Shown here piece after piece: positions 26,184-35,224 of a DNA stretch of 64,000 nt. The stretch comes from Clostridiales bacterium DTU070 (GTDB lineage Bacteria; Bacillota; Clostridia; DSM-8532). How positions within the stretch are numbered: the stretch's first letter is position 1; each line of letters opens with the position of its first letter. The notes beneath the pieces are model-generated. The model was not told the DNA's origin. It saw only the letters and a program-made list of their open reading frames with translations, and did no database searches. A program made the translations under genes and the position numbers. Location: positions 5,646 through 69,645 of the forward strand of contig LFSH01000072.1 in the NCBI GenBank assembly GCA_001513105.1, in the 5' to 3' direction.

Positions 26184-27125
26184 CTAAAGTTTTTCAGCTA
26201 TTCTGAGTTTTGCACTGCGCGCCCTGTGGTTTCGTTCAAGTTCTTCTTCCGAAGGTGTTATGGGTTTTGTTGTAACTGGTTTCAGTTCCTTTACCGCATT
26301 GCACACACATTTCGGAAAATCCGGCGGGCATTTGCAGCGTCCTGTTCTGTCACGGATAAACTGTTTAACAATTCTGTCTTCAAGCGAGTGGAAAGTGATA
26401 ATGCACAATCTTCCTCCCCTGTCAAGACTCTCAAGCATCTTCGGCAGCACCGTTTCCAGTACTTCAAGTTCCCTGTTGACCGCTATGCGTATTGCCTGAA
26501 AGGTTCTTTTCGCAGGGTGCTGCTTTTCCTTTCTTGCTGATGCAGGTATTGCGGCCTTTATGATGTCCACCAGCTGCGACGTTGTCTCAATCACATAATT
26601 TTTGCGGGCTTCACCTATGAATTTGGCAATCCTGGCTGCCCACCTTTCTTCCCCGTAGTCCCTGATGATTCTTGCAATGTCGTCCTCCGGCCAGGTATTG
26701 ACAAGTTCCTTTGCCGTAAATTCACTTTCCTGGTTCATTCTCATGTCAAGCGGCGCGTCTTCCTGGTATTTAAAGCCTCTTTCATCGGCACTAAGCTGGT
26801 AGGACGATACTCCAAGATCAACCAGTATACCGTCTGCCAATTTTATCTTTTGTACCTCAAGTATTTGTCTTATGTTTTCAAAGTTCTCATGTATCAGAAC
26901 AAAGCGTCCTTTGCTGTTCACCTTTCCGAGGTTTTCACGGGCTGCCGCAAGGGCTTCCCGGTCCTGATCAATTCCAATCAGCAGGCCTTCAGGTCCCAGT
27001 CTTTTCAGGATCTCCGCCGAGTGTCCCGCACCTCCGACGGTGCAGTCGACATATATCCCATCCGGCCTTATATTCAAACCTTCGATGCATTCCTTCAGTA
27101 AAACAGGTTCATGTGAAAATTCCAT
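26184..27125 (-). CDS. rsmH: 16S rRNA (cytosine-1402-N4)-methyltransferase
   Basis: RsmH (MraW) methylates C1402 of 16S rRNA using S-adenosylmethionine. The protein has 313 residues, the usual length. The SAM motif [15 protein letters not shown] is at about 26-40, LGVSSYQL follows, and [11 protein letters not shown] is in the C-terminal half. The ATG at 27125 follows AGGAAC and lies 15 bp after mraZ, the standard gene order. Confidence 0.96.
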   Translation of the reverse strand: MEFSHEPVLLKECIEGLNIRPDGIYVDCTVGGAGHSAEILKRLGPEGLLIGIDQDREALAAARENLGKVNSKGRFVLIHENFENIRQILEVQKIKLADGILVDLGVSSYQLSADERGFKYQEDAPLDMRMNQESEFTAKELVNTWPEDDIARIIRDYGEERWAARIAKFIGEARKNYVIETTSQLVDIIKAAIPASARKEKQHPAKRTFQAIRIAVNRELEVLETVLPKMLESLDRGGRLCIITFHSLEDRIVKQFIRDRTGRCKCPPDFPKCVCNAVKELKPVTTKPITPSEEELERNHRARSAKLRIAEKL

Positions 27126-27140
27126 TTTCGGTTCCTACTG

Positions 27141-27563
27141 CTAAAATTCTATATCCATCTCTTCAAGCATTGCCCCGATTTCTTCCGCATCAGTATCTTC
27201 ATAGAATTCAGGACTCCATATTTCCACTTTGTTCAGACTTCCAACGAACAGGAGTTCCTTGTTCAGCGATGCATATTCCCTGAGATGCTGGGGTATTAAT
27301 ATTCTTCCCTGTTTATCCAATTCGCATTCAGCCGCGTTTGAGGAAAAAAACCTTAAGGCTTTGCGGTTTGCCTCCTTGGAGGAAGGCATCGCCTTTTTCA
27401 GTCTTTCAACCAAGTCTGCCCATTCTTCTTCGGGGTATATGTAAAGACATTTTTCTATGCCCTTGGTGAGAATAAATCTATCCTTGAGGTCATAACGGAA
27501 TGCTGCCGGTATTATTACTCTTCCCTTTGGGTCCAATGTATTGGTATATTTACCGATTAGCAC
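27141..27563 (-). CDS. mraZ: Transcriptional regulator MraZ
   Basis: MraZ is a ring-forming AbrB-fold DNA-binding protein that represses its own dcw operon. The protein has 140 residues with two SpoVT/AbrB-like repeats: N-terminal LIGKYTNTLDPKGRVIIPA and a second around DKQGRILIPQHLREYA. The start is GTG at 27563, seven bases after AGAGGTG. The longer frame to 27614 has no ribosome site and would run through the operator repeats. Three MraZ boxes and a promoter lie directly upstream. Confidence 0.95.
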   Translation of the reverse strand: MLIGKYTNTLDPKGRVIIPAAFRYDLKDRFILTKGIEKCLYIYPEEEWADLVERLKKAMPSSKEANRKALRFFSSNAAECELDKQGRILIPQHLREYASLNKELLFVGSLNKVEIWSPEFYEDTDAEEIGAMLEEMDIEF

Positions 27564-27596
27564 CGTTTTCACCTCTTTTCTGATATCAGTGTTTCG

Positions 27597-27626
27597 CCCT
27601 CCACTTTCCTCCACTTCCCACCACTT
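27597..27626 (-). promoter_or_regulatory. MraZ operator: three direct boxes
   Basis: On the minus strand AAGTGG repeats three times at exactly 10 bp spacing (27626-27621, 27616-27611, 27606-27601), each followed by a G-rich tetrad (TGGG, AGGA, AGGG). This matches the AAAGTGKKKN / TGGG direct-repeat boxes known to bind MraZ. They lie between the promoter and the mraZ start. Confidence 0.85.
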
Positions 27627-27633
27627 AGTTTAT

Positions 27634-27663
27634 ATTTTACTCCATAAATAAACCACCAGTCAA
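27634..27663 (-). promoter_or_regulatory. dcw operon promoter (PmraZ)
   Basis: On the minus strand TTGACT (27663-27658) and TAAAAT (27639-27634) have an 18 bp spacer. The MraZ boxes start eight bases downstream of the -10, so a bound MraZ ring would block initiation. Confidence 0.75.
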
Positions 27664-27676
27664 CCCTGGCTTAAAA

Positions 27677-27728
27677 TGTAAAATAATAAAAACAGGCATC
27701 CTTGCCACTTTTCGGGCCAGGATGCCTG
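27677..27728 (-). terminator. Terminator of the rodA operon
   Basis: On the minus strand CAGGCATCCT pairs with AGGATGCCTG (27728-27719 with 27702-27693) and is followed by TTTTTATTATTTT. It separates the lgt-rodA transcript from the mraZ promoter beginning at 27663. Confidence 0.85.
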
Positions 27729-27850
27729 CACAAAAACACAATATATTGTATAAGCTAATCAATAACCATACTATACTTATTAGACGCCAAAATGCCTGTT
27801 ATATTTTGTAACATTATAGTAATATAAATTTAATATTTGTAATATTAATA

Positions 27851-28978
27851 TTATTCAAACATCGGCCGCTTTTTTCTCAGCGAAATGCTTAGAACAATAC
27901 CTATAGATACAAGGTTTGTTGTTACCGAGCTTACACCATAGCTTATAAACGGAAGCGGTATTCCCGTAACAGGGAGCAGCCCGATATTCATTCCCACATT
28001 CTCCATGAAATGAGCAAAAATCATTGCCACAATCCCCATTACGACAAAAGAGCCGTATTTATCACGGGCATACCATGCAACATAAATGCATCTTGCAAAC
28101 AACGCGAGAAATAAAACAATCAGTACAGCGGCGCCAAAAAAGCCGAACTCCTCCGCAACAACGGAGAAAATACAGTCGGTCCATGAAAAGGGTACATTCT
28201 CAGCCGCCATGCCCTTACCCCAGCCGCGCCCCCACAGCTGGCCGGAACCGGTGTACTGAACCGCAAGCCTTACCTGGTAGTTCTTCCCCAAAGGATCGGC
28301 ATTCTTGTTAAAAAAACTTACGAAACGATCAAGCATGTGCTGGGGAAGCCGCTCATATAAACCCGAGATGTAAACCACAAGCAATGAAGCAACTCCCGCA
28401 CCTGCCGCTGCAAAAATATACCTGTACGGTATTCCGGCAAAAAAGACCATGCAAATGAAAATAAACACATAAACCAGGCTTGTTCCTATATCAGGCTGAA
28501 GCAGCACAAGTCCAACCGGTATTGCGGCAAAGAAAACCAGTTTCAGGTAATTGTATTTCCCTGTATTGGTAACAATCCGCTCCAGGTACAGGGCAACCAT
28601 AAGTATGAAAGTAACTTTACCAAGCTCGGAAGGCTGATATGATACCGGCCCCAGAACAAACCAGCCCTTAGTACCGGTTTCCTCCCTCCCTCTGCCGATA
28701 ATAAGAACAAGAACCAGCAGCAGTGTTGAAAAAGCATATGCAATGTACCCCAGCATTTTGAAATCCTTGTAGTCCAAAAGGCTGAGGATCACCATTGCTG
28801 CTGTTCCTGCAGCAACACCGATGACCTGTTTCATTATTAGACTATAATTGTTCAGCTGTTTTGACACGCTTGCAATAGCTATCAGGCCGTAAGCGCATAA
28901 AGCCATCGTGAGTATTACAATCAGCCAGTCATAGTGCTTTATTTTGTTTAACCCCTGACTTTTTTCCACCTGGAGCAT
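27851..28978 (-). CDS. rodA: SEDS peptidoglycan glycosyltransferase, RodA type
   Basis: A SEDS-family protein of 375 residues with about ten membrane segments, acting in cell elongation with a class B penicillin-binding protein. Motifs: YQPSELGKV in the first half, LLQPDIGTSLV mid-protein, WTDCIFSVVAEEFGFFGA, and GIPLPFISYGVSS near the C terminus. The YGVSS ending favours RodA over FtsW. The ATG at 28978 follows GGAAGG. It is the last gene of the M16-lgt-rodA group and lies directly upstream of the dcw operon. Confidence 0.88.
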   Translation of the reverse strand: MLQVEKSQGLNKIKHYDWLIVILTMALCAYGLIAIASVSKQLNNYSLIMKQVIGVAAGTAAMVILSLLDYKDFKMLGYIAYAFSTLLLVLVLIIGRGREETGTKGWFVLGPVSYQPSELGKVTFILMVALYLERIVTNTGKYNYLKLVFFAAIPVGLVLLQPDIGTSLVYVFIFICMVFFAGIPYRYIFAAAGAGVASLLVVYISGLYERLPQHMLDRFVSFFNKNADPLGKNYQVRLAVQYTGSGQLWGRGWGKGMAAENVPFSWTDCIFSVVAEEFGFFGAAVLIVLFLALFARCIYVAWYARDKYGSFVVMGIVAMIFAHFMENVGMNIGLLPVTGIPLPFISYGVSSVTTNLVSIGIVLSISLRKKRPMFE

Positions 28979-29035
28979 GTGTTAACCTTCCCAATCAATA
29001 TTATTGTCATACCAGGCACTCAAAATCCATGTATA

Positions 29036-30106
29036 CTATTGGCCTGTTTCCCCCGGCACTGCAGGGTCTTCAGTTTCTTCATTCCCTTCTTTTTCTACGA
29101 CTTCTGCTTCCTGATTGTCTGAACCGTTATCGGTTTCATGCAGGTTTTCATCATCGGATTCAACCGCCCGGGTATCCTCTTCGGACTCTTCTCCCGGGGC
29201 TTCAGTTTCAGGGGACTTGTCCTCTATTTCATCAATAATCTCCCTGTATACGCTGGGTTCATACTCTTCTTCCCCGGCATCAGCATCTTTTTTACGTATG
29301 CGTCTTGCTATGAATATTGCAATGAATGCAACTGCAAAAATAATGCCGATAACCCGGTTTATATTAACATCCCCGACTTTCAGGTCAAAGCGGAGGCTGT
29401 CTATTATAAACCTGGCCATACCGTACGAAATCATATAAAGGGAAAACACTTCCCCGTCGTTCTTTTTTCGCTTCCTGAACCAAAGCAGGATAAAAAATGT
29501 AACAAGGCTCCACAGGGATTCATACAGGAAAAGCGGATGAACGGGCAGGTCCGGATCCACACCCGGAAACTGTGAAGGGGATTTGCTAATGGTATCACTG
29601 ATAATATCGCCTGTCATTCCCCATGGCAAATCGGTATTAGGCCCAAACAGTTCCTGGTTTACAAAATTGCCCCACCTTCCGACAGCCTGACCAAGTACGA
29701 GATAAACCACAATATGGTCAAACAGTTTCAACGGTTTTATTTTCTTTATCCTGCAGAATATCAAAATTGTAATTATACCGCCTATAATGCCTCCGTATAT
29801 AGCAAGCCCGCCATTCCATATTTTGTATATCTCGCTTAAATCGTTCCTGTAATAATCCCAGTTTACAAGTACATAATAAATTCGCGCGCATATTATGCCC
29901 ACCGGGGTGGTAATAAGCATCAGGTCAATAAGATCGTCCTGTTTAAAACCATACTTTTCGCTGTTTCTCAGTATCCCGATTATGATGATCAGAAATGACA
30001 GTGCCGTTATTATGCCATACCAGTAAACAGTTATCGGTCCGAGTGAAAATACTTCCCGATTCATTTCCAGCTTAATGCCAAGTTCCGGAAAACCAATGTA
30101 GTGCAT
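29036..30106 (-). CDS. lgt: Prolipoprotein diacylglyceryl transferase with acidic tail
   Basis: Lgt attaches diacylglycerol to the lipobox cysteine of prolipoproteins in the cytoplasmic membrane. The core (about 1-265) has seven membrane segments. The family motif with GQAVGRWGNFVNQE (about residues 130-143) contains the essential Arg and Asn. The protein has 356 residues against a usual 260-290. The extra 85 or so C-terminal residues are very acidic, repeating Glu and Asp with almost no hydrophobics, and would be cytosolic. The ATG at 30106 follows GAGGG. A client lipoprotein is the serpin at 43.4 kb. Confidence 0.94.
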   Translation of the reverse strand: MHYIGFPELGIKLEMNREVFSLGPITVYWYGIITALSFLIIIIGILRNSEKYGFKQDDLIDLMLITTPVGIICARIYYVLVNWDYYRNDLSEIYKIWNGGLAIYGGIIGGIITILIFCRIKKIKPLKLFDHIVVYLVLGQAVGRWGNFVNQELFGPNTDLPWGMTGDIISDTISKSPSQFPGVDPDLPVHPLFLYESLWSLVTFFILLWFRKRKKNDGEVFSLYMISYGMARFIIDSLRFDLKVGDVNINRVIGIIFAVAFIAIFIARRIRKKDADAGEEEYEPSVYREIIDEIEDKSPETEAPGEESEEDTRAVESDDENLHETDNGSDNQEAEVVEKEGNEETEDPAVPGETGQ

Positions 30107-30262
30107 ACATATCCCTCACTTTTCTCTAAAAGCCTCTTTAGTTACGATATTTTTAATTGTTCTTATCAAAATAGTAACATATTTTTACCTTATATACAGC
30201 ACCTACGATTTTTTATAACATAGTTTGCCGTTATGTCAAGATGTTCAACATCCCTGAAATTT

Positions 30263-31537
30263 CTACTTCATGGGCAGAACAACCGACAAGGCGGGCTCTT
30301 TTGAAAAGTGATCCCTGAAAATTTTCTCGGCATCGTCTATTGTCAATTCCTCATACACCCTTGTGAGTTCAAAAAAGTATGCACCTTTAAAATACAACGG
30401 TATAAACTCATGGGAAATGTTTTCGGGAGAGTTCAGGTTTCCGATAAACCTTCCTTCGTGGGCTTTTTTTATGCGTTCAAAACTTTTTTTGTCAAGCTCG
30501 TTTTTATGGGCCTGACCTATAGCATCAGTTATTATTTCGTATACCTTTTTCGGATCCTTTGACTGGCCGCCCCATACGGTATATCCGAATGATCCCTCAA
30601 GGGTTGCTTCGCTTCCGAAACCCTGGTTTATCAAGCCTTCATTGTACAACTTATTATACAGTGCCGAACTACGGCCCATAAGCATTGAGAGAATAATCTC
30701 GAGAGCGGCTTTTCGTTTTAACAGGTCATAACCTGTAACACAGGAATTGTCCTTGATTCCCATATTAAACTGCGGCATGGCTACGGCAAGTCTTTTTTCA
30801 ATATAATTCATGTTATGGTGTGCGGGTTCGTCGGGGAATATTTTCTTAATACTGCCGGGATTGCTTTTCGCTTTTATCCCCTGTTCCACCATATCGAAAA
30901 CAGCCCCGGGATCAACATCCCCGACCGTTACAATTATCATGTTCGAAGGATGATAAAACGTGTTATAGCATTTATACAGCATTTCCTTCGTAATCTCCGA
31001 TATGCTTTCAACCGTTCCGGCAATATCCGTTGATACCGGATGATTCACGTACATTGCGTTGAGAAGGTTGAAAAACACCCTCCAGTCTGCATTGTCGTCA
31101 TACATTTTTATCTCCTGCCCGATGATCCCCTTTTCCTTTTCAACATTCTCATCGGTCAGGTAAGGATTTTGAACAAAATCTATAAGAAGCCTGAAATTTT
31201 CATCGAACGAGTCGGTGCATGAAAAGAGATAAACTGTCTGCGTAAACGATGTATAGGCGTTGGAGTCTGCCCCCAGTCTTGAGAATTTATCCATTACGCT
31301 GCCGTCTTCCTGCTCGAAAAGTTTATGTTCGAGGAAATGGGCAATACCGTCGGGCACCCTGGTTGCCTCATCCTCATCAGGCGCAACAAAGGTATTGTTT
31401 ATTGAACCGTAATTGGCGGCGAATGTCGAGTAAATCCTGTTATAACCTTTCTTCGGAATCACGAAAGCCTTCAGACCGCTTGAATGCTCATGTATATATA
31501 CTTTTTCGCGTATTCTGCCAAACTCCGTTATTTTCAA
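30263..31537 (-). CDS. M16 family zinc peptidase (YmfH-like)
   Basis: An M16 (pitrilysin/processing-peptidase fold) metallopeptidase of 424 residues. The inverted zinc motif HFLEH is at 67-71, and a downstream glutamate in KEKGIIGQEI (about 140-150) should complete the site. The start is TTG at 31537, preceded by AGGAGAG within the end of the upstream gene. It pairs with the inactive-looking partner at 31540-32850, two bases apart. Active/inactive M16 pairs of the YmfH/YmfF type are common in Firmicutes. The substrate is unknown. Confidence 0.88.
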   Translation of the reverse strand: MKITEFGRIREKVYIHEHSSGLKAFVIPKKGYNRIYSTFAANYGSINNTFVAPDEDEATRVPDGIAHFLEHKLFEQEDGSVMDKFSRLGADSNAYTSFTQTVYLFSCTDSFDENFRLLIDFVQNPYLTDENVEKEKGIIGQEIKMYDDNADWRVFFNLLNAMYVNHPVSTDIAGTVESISEITKEMLYKCYNTFYHPSNMIIVTVGDVDPGAVFDMVEQGIKAKSNPGSIKKIFPDEPAHHNMNYIEKRLAVAMPQFNMGIKDNSCVTGYDLLKRKAALEIILSMLMGRSSALYNKLYNEGLINQGFGSEATLEGSFGYTVWGGQSKDPKKVYEIITDAIGQAHKNELDKKSFERIKKAHEGRFIGNLNSPENISHEFIPLYFKGAYFFELTRVYEELTIDDAEKIFRDHFSKEPALSVVLPMK

Positions 31538-31539
31538 CT

Positions 31540-32850
31540 TTATTCTCTCCTTTCCCCTTCACCTGACAGAGACGTTAAGAAGTATACGGTATCACGGGTT
31601 ATTCTTTTGGATACCCTTACAACATCTTCCTTTGTGACCGCCAGAAGTTTACTGATAACCGTGTCTATGCTGTCATCCACTCCCGACAGGTGCTGGCTGA
31701 GGTAAAAATCCACCATGGCACCCTGGCTGTCCTGCATGGATTTCAGGCCGGTTACAAAACTCTTTTTCGTTGCTTCCATTTCGTAATCGGTTATATCTCC
31801 GTTTTCAATGGCATTAAACTGTTCCATTATTATTCTTTCGGCCTTCTCCCGATCGGAAATCTCAATGCCGCTTACTGCAACAAGCAGGCCCTTGAACTTT
31901 TCAATGCTTGAAAACGCGGAATAAGCAAGGCTTTCCTTTTCACGCACATTTCGAAACAGTTTTGAATGAACTCCTCCACCGAGTATTCCGTTATAAACAG
32001 CAAGGGGGTAATACTCCGGGCTGTTTGCCTCGGTCTGTGTTCTGAACCCGATGCAGAGTTTTCCCTGGCTGACATCCATGGGCTCTTCTATGCGGCGAAC
32101 CTCTTTAATTTCCTTTTTTACCTGTATTTCTGGAAGCGATATGATATTTCCCCTTTCAATGGCATCAAACCTCCTGATGAAGTTTTCCAGTTCCGAATCG
32201 CTGACATCACCTGATATATACACATATACGGGGCTATGTGCCATAAGTTCCCTGTAACGGATCATAAGCTCATCGTTTGTCAGGGTTTTCGCGCTTTCCT
32301 CGTCCCCGTCTTCATAAACCGCAAACGGTTCGTCTTTACACATCTCCTCCATGCATCTCAGGAGCGAATAAAACATTTTGTTGTTTACACGGCTGCGGAT
32401 TCTTTGAACAAGGTTCTCCCTTTCCTGTTCGAAATAGTCTTTCAAAAACAATCCGTTTTCGGTAACAGGATCGGTCAATATCTCAAGCAGAAGCCCGCCG
32501 GCCTTTTCAAACAGCTTTTCACCGTTTACAGTGTATTTGTCCGAAACAAACCCGGTATTCAGATAAACCACCTGGTATTCGCCCTTTTTATACACCGCAA
32601 CATTGATACCCGCCCCGTATAATTCCTCAAGTTTAAAGAACAATTCCTGCTGCGTAGGGTAATTCCTGCATCCTCTTTTGAGAACATACGGAATAAGTGC
32701 GTTAGGCGTGGCATTTTTTTTACTCAGAGGTTCAAGGATGAAAATATCTATCCTGACCGTTTTGAATTTGTCTGATTTTACATGGTAAAAGGAAATCCCG
32801 TTTTTCTGGCCAAGTTTAACAACCGATGAAGAGCTCTCTTCCCTTTTCAC
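31540..32850 (-). CDS. M16 family protein lacking the zinc motif (YmfF-like)
   Basis: A 436-residue M16-fold protein. At the place of HxxEH the sequence reads GCRNYPTQQELF, so the zinc ligands are missing, as expected for the non-catalytic subunit of a YmfF/YmfH pair. The chosen start is GTG at 32850, eight bases after GGAGG. The ATG at 32856 is too close to that site. Its stop is two bases from the start of the active partner, so the two are made together. It starts the operon that continues to lgt and rodA. Confidence 0.85.
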   Translation of the reverse strand: MKREESSSSVVKLGQKNGISFYHVKSDKFKTVRIDIFILEPLSKKNATPNALIPYVLKRGCRNYPTQQELFFKLEELYGAGINVAVYKKGEYQVVYLNTGFVSDKYTVNGEKLFEKAGGLLLEILTDPVTENGLFLKDYFEQERENLVQRIRSRVNNKMFYSLLRCMEEMCKDEPFAVYEDGDEESAKTLTNDELMIRYRELMAHSPVYVYISGDVSDSELENFIRRFDAIERGNIISLPEIQVKKEIKEVRRIEEPMDVSQGKLCIGFRTQTEANSPEYYPLAVYNGILGGGVHSKLFRNVREKESLAYSAFSSIEKFKGLLVAVSGIEISDREKAERIIMEQFNAIENGDITDYEMEATKKSFVTGLKSMQDSQGAMVDFYLSQHLSGVDDSIDTVISKLLAVTKEDVVRVSKRITRDTVYFLTSLSGEGERRE

Positions 32851-33050
32851 CGTCATTTCCTCCTTTCTTCCGCGGGTTCTGTCTCCTAAAACAGGCATTC
32901 CGTCCGGTATTCAATATTAGTTATATTCATACCCATTGTTTATACAGTAAATACATATCTGTTACTCCTGATTATACAAAATTTTTGGTTAATATTGCCG
33001 ATATATTAATTAGTTCAAATTATTTGCGAAAAGCATGGAGGCGTGTTGAA

Positions 33051-33701
33051 TTGTTCTATATCAGGCTTGAGAACCAGATTCATCTGCTGATTGTTCTTAT
33101 CTTTTCAGCATATATCTACCTGTCGTCACTGGCAGTTAAGGATGAACCTTTTTTCAAAAACCTGGGAACATCATTCCTGTCTTCACTGATACTTGGCATA
33201 ATGTCCTTTTTATCGCTTAATACATTGCTGGCGGAATCCTATATCTTCTTTTCCGAGTTTGTCCTGGTAACTGCCCTTTTTATAGTACTTGCCGCTAAAA
33301 GAAACAGGGATCTCAATACTATAGTTTTTATCCTGCTTTATGTTTTCCCTCTTGTCATTGCGGTTTTAAGCCCGAATACAGATTCGCTGCACAGGCACAT
33401 GGCAGTCAAAACAAGCCTGTTTGCATATACGGGATTAATACTGGCGATTATTGTCATCAGCATTGTGAAGAAAAAGTATTCTTTGCTTGTTATATACTCA
33501 GGTATCTTTTCCATCTGTGCATCGCTGCTCATACCCGGAATTATTTCTCAAAGCAGAGCGGCAGTCATAGTTTCGTTAATCCTTAAAACGTCCGGTTACA
33601 TGTTTTTTACCTATTTCTTCAGCAAATCTTCGGTTTTACGGCCGGAAATCAGCAGACAGGAAATTCAGCAAAAATTCAGTGACTCTGGGAAATCACAGTA
33701 A
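33051..33701 (+). CDS. Integral membrane protein of unknown function
   Basis: A 216-residue protein with about six hydrophobic segments. The start is taken as TTG at 33051, nine bases after GGAGG at 33037. The longer frame back to 32826 has no ribosome site and overlaps the divergent M16 gene. The C-terminal 20 residues are polar (SRQEIQQKFSDSGKSQ). I do not recognise a family. It converges with gatB, their stops being ten bases apart. Confidence 0.7.
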   Translation: MFYIRLENQIHLLIVLIFSAYIYLSSLAVKDEPFFKNLGTSFLSSLILGIMSFLSLNTLLAESYIFFSEFVLVTALFIVLAAKRNRDLNTIVFILLYVFPLVIAVLSPNTDSLHRHMAVKTSLFAYTGLILAIIVISIVKKKYSLLVIYSGIFSICASLLIPGIISQSRAAVIVSLILKTSGYMFFTYFFSKSSVLRPEISRQEIQQKFSDSGKSQ

Positions 33702-33711
33702 CCGGTAATTC

Positions 33712-35178
33712 TCATTCATGGAACAGCCTTTCCAGTTCTTCGAAAATCAGCCGGTTGACAATGCCAGGGGACGCCTTACCGCCCGTTTTACGCATGACCT
33801 GGCCTATTAAAAAACCTATTGTCTTTTCTTTTCCGTTTCTTATATCTTCAACGGCTTTCGGATTCTCTTCTAAAACCTGTATAATCACTTTCCGGATCTC
33901 TTCTGTATCATTTATAACCCGAAGCCCTTTTTCCTCAATAATTTCAGCAGGATCCCTGTTTGTATCCCACATGACTACAAACACCTGCTTGGCTATTTTC
34001 CAGCTGATAATACCAGAATCGGTGAGCTCAACAAGTTTCGCAAGGTTTTCAGGACTTACCGGTATATCCGATACTTCAATATTACTTTCATTCAGCTTCT
34101 TCGAAATATCACCCATCAGCCAGTTGCATACGGCCCTATGATTCCTGCATCTTTTTGCCGCCTCCTCAAAATAGTCGGACAATTGTTTTGAGCCTGTTAT
34201 GAAATCCGCATCATATGCGGGAAGTTTATATTCCAAAACAAAACGTTTCTTCTTTTCATCGGGCAGTTCCGGGAGAGATGATTTGATTTCATTCAGCCAC
34301 GCGTCATCAATGACTATCGGGCAAAGATCCGGGTCAGGGAAAAACCTGTAATCATCGGCCCCTTTTTTCTCTCTCATCGGATAACTTACTCCCCTTGCGT
34401 CATCCCATCTCCTTGTTTCCTGGCGGACTGACCGGCCTTTTTCAAGTTCTTCGGCCTGCCTTTTTGCTTCATATTCCACGGCCCTGACGATTGCCCTGAC
34501 AGAGTTCAGGTTCTTAATCTCGGTGCGGTTTCCGAAGGTACTTTCGCCCCTTCGCCTTACCGACAGGTTTATATCCACCCTTAGCGAACCTTCCTGCATT
34601 TTGCAGTCGCAAACGCCGGTGTACTCAAGTATTGTTTTCAGTTTCAGTATAAATGCCCTGACTTCCTCCGAAGAACCAAGATCGGGGGCGGTGACAATTT
34701 CAATCAGCGGCACTCCGCTGCGGTTATAGTCTACAAGAGAATACTTCCCGGATTCATCGTGAATAAGTTTCCCTGCATCCTCTTCGATATGGATTCCCCT
34801 AATTCCTACTTTTTTCGCAGACATGTTAACCTCTATTTCCAGGAAGCCGCCGGTGCACAAGGGCAGGTTGTGCTGGGAGGCCTGGTAACCCTTCGGCAGA
34901 TCGGGATAGAAATAGTGTTTCCTGTCCTGCCGGGAATACCGGATTATGCTGCAGTTAGTCGCAAGCCCTGCCTTTATGGCATACTCCACTGCTTTCCTGT
35001 TCAGAACGGGCAAAGCCCCGGGCATGCCTGTGCAGACAGGGCAGCATTGGGTATTCGGTTCTGCTCCGAACTCTGTTTTGCAGCCGCAGTACATTTTGGT
35101 ATTAACAGCAAGTCCGGCATGAACCTCCAGGCCAATAACAGCTTCATATTCGGTTTGCCTGATATTTAAGCCTTTCAT
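33712..35178 (-). CDS. gatB: Asp/Glu-tRNA amidotransferase subunit B
   Basis: GatB is the kinase-like subunit that activates Glu-tRNA(Gln) or Asp-tRNA(Asn) and receives ammonia from GatA. The protein has 488 residues. The metal and active-site segment VIGLEVHA (about 14-21) and EEDAGK are present. The CxC...CPVC zinc motif (CGCKTE...CCPVC) and a C-terminal YqeY-type helical tail are intact. The ATG at 35178, eight bases after GGTGG, is preferred over GTG at 35190. It is 46 bp downstream of gatA. Unlike GatA, it looks catalytically complete. Confidence 0.9.
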   Translation of the reverse strand: MKGLNIRQTEYEAVIGLEVHAGLAVNTKMYCGCKTEFGAEPNTQCCPVCTGMPGALPVLNRKAVEYAIKAGLATNCSIIRYSRQDRKHYFYPDLPKGYQASQHNLPLCTGGFLEIEVNMSAKKVGIRGIHIEEDAGKLIHDESGKYSLVDYNRSGVPLIEIVTAPDLGSSEEVRAFILKLKTILEYTGVCDCKMQEGSLRVDINLSVRRRGESTFGNRTEIKNLNSVRAIVRAVEYEAKRQAEELEKGRSVRQETRRWDDARGVSYPMREKKGADDYRFFPDPDLCPIVIDDAWLNEIKSSLPELPDEKKKRFVLEYKLPAYDADFITGSKQLSDYFEEAAKRCRNHRAVCNWLMGDISKKLNESNIEVSDIPVSPENLAKLVELTDSGIISWKIAKQVFVVMWDTNRDPAEIIEEKGLRVINDTEEIRKVIIQVLEENPKAVEDIRNGKEKTIGFLIGQVMRKTGGKASPGIVNRLIFEELERLFHE

Positions 35179-35224
35179 AAATAAAGCCACCGTCGTTTAT
35201 TATTTTTAAACTGTAAGTCAACAC

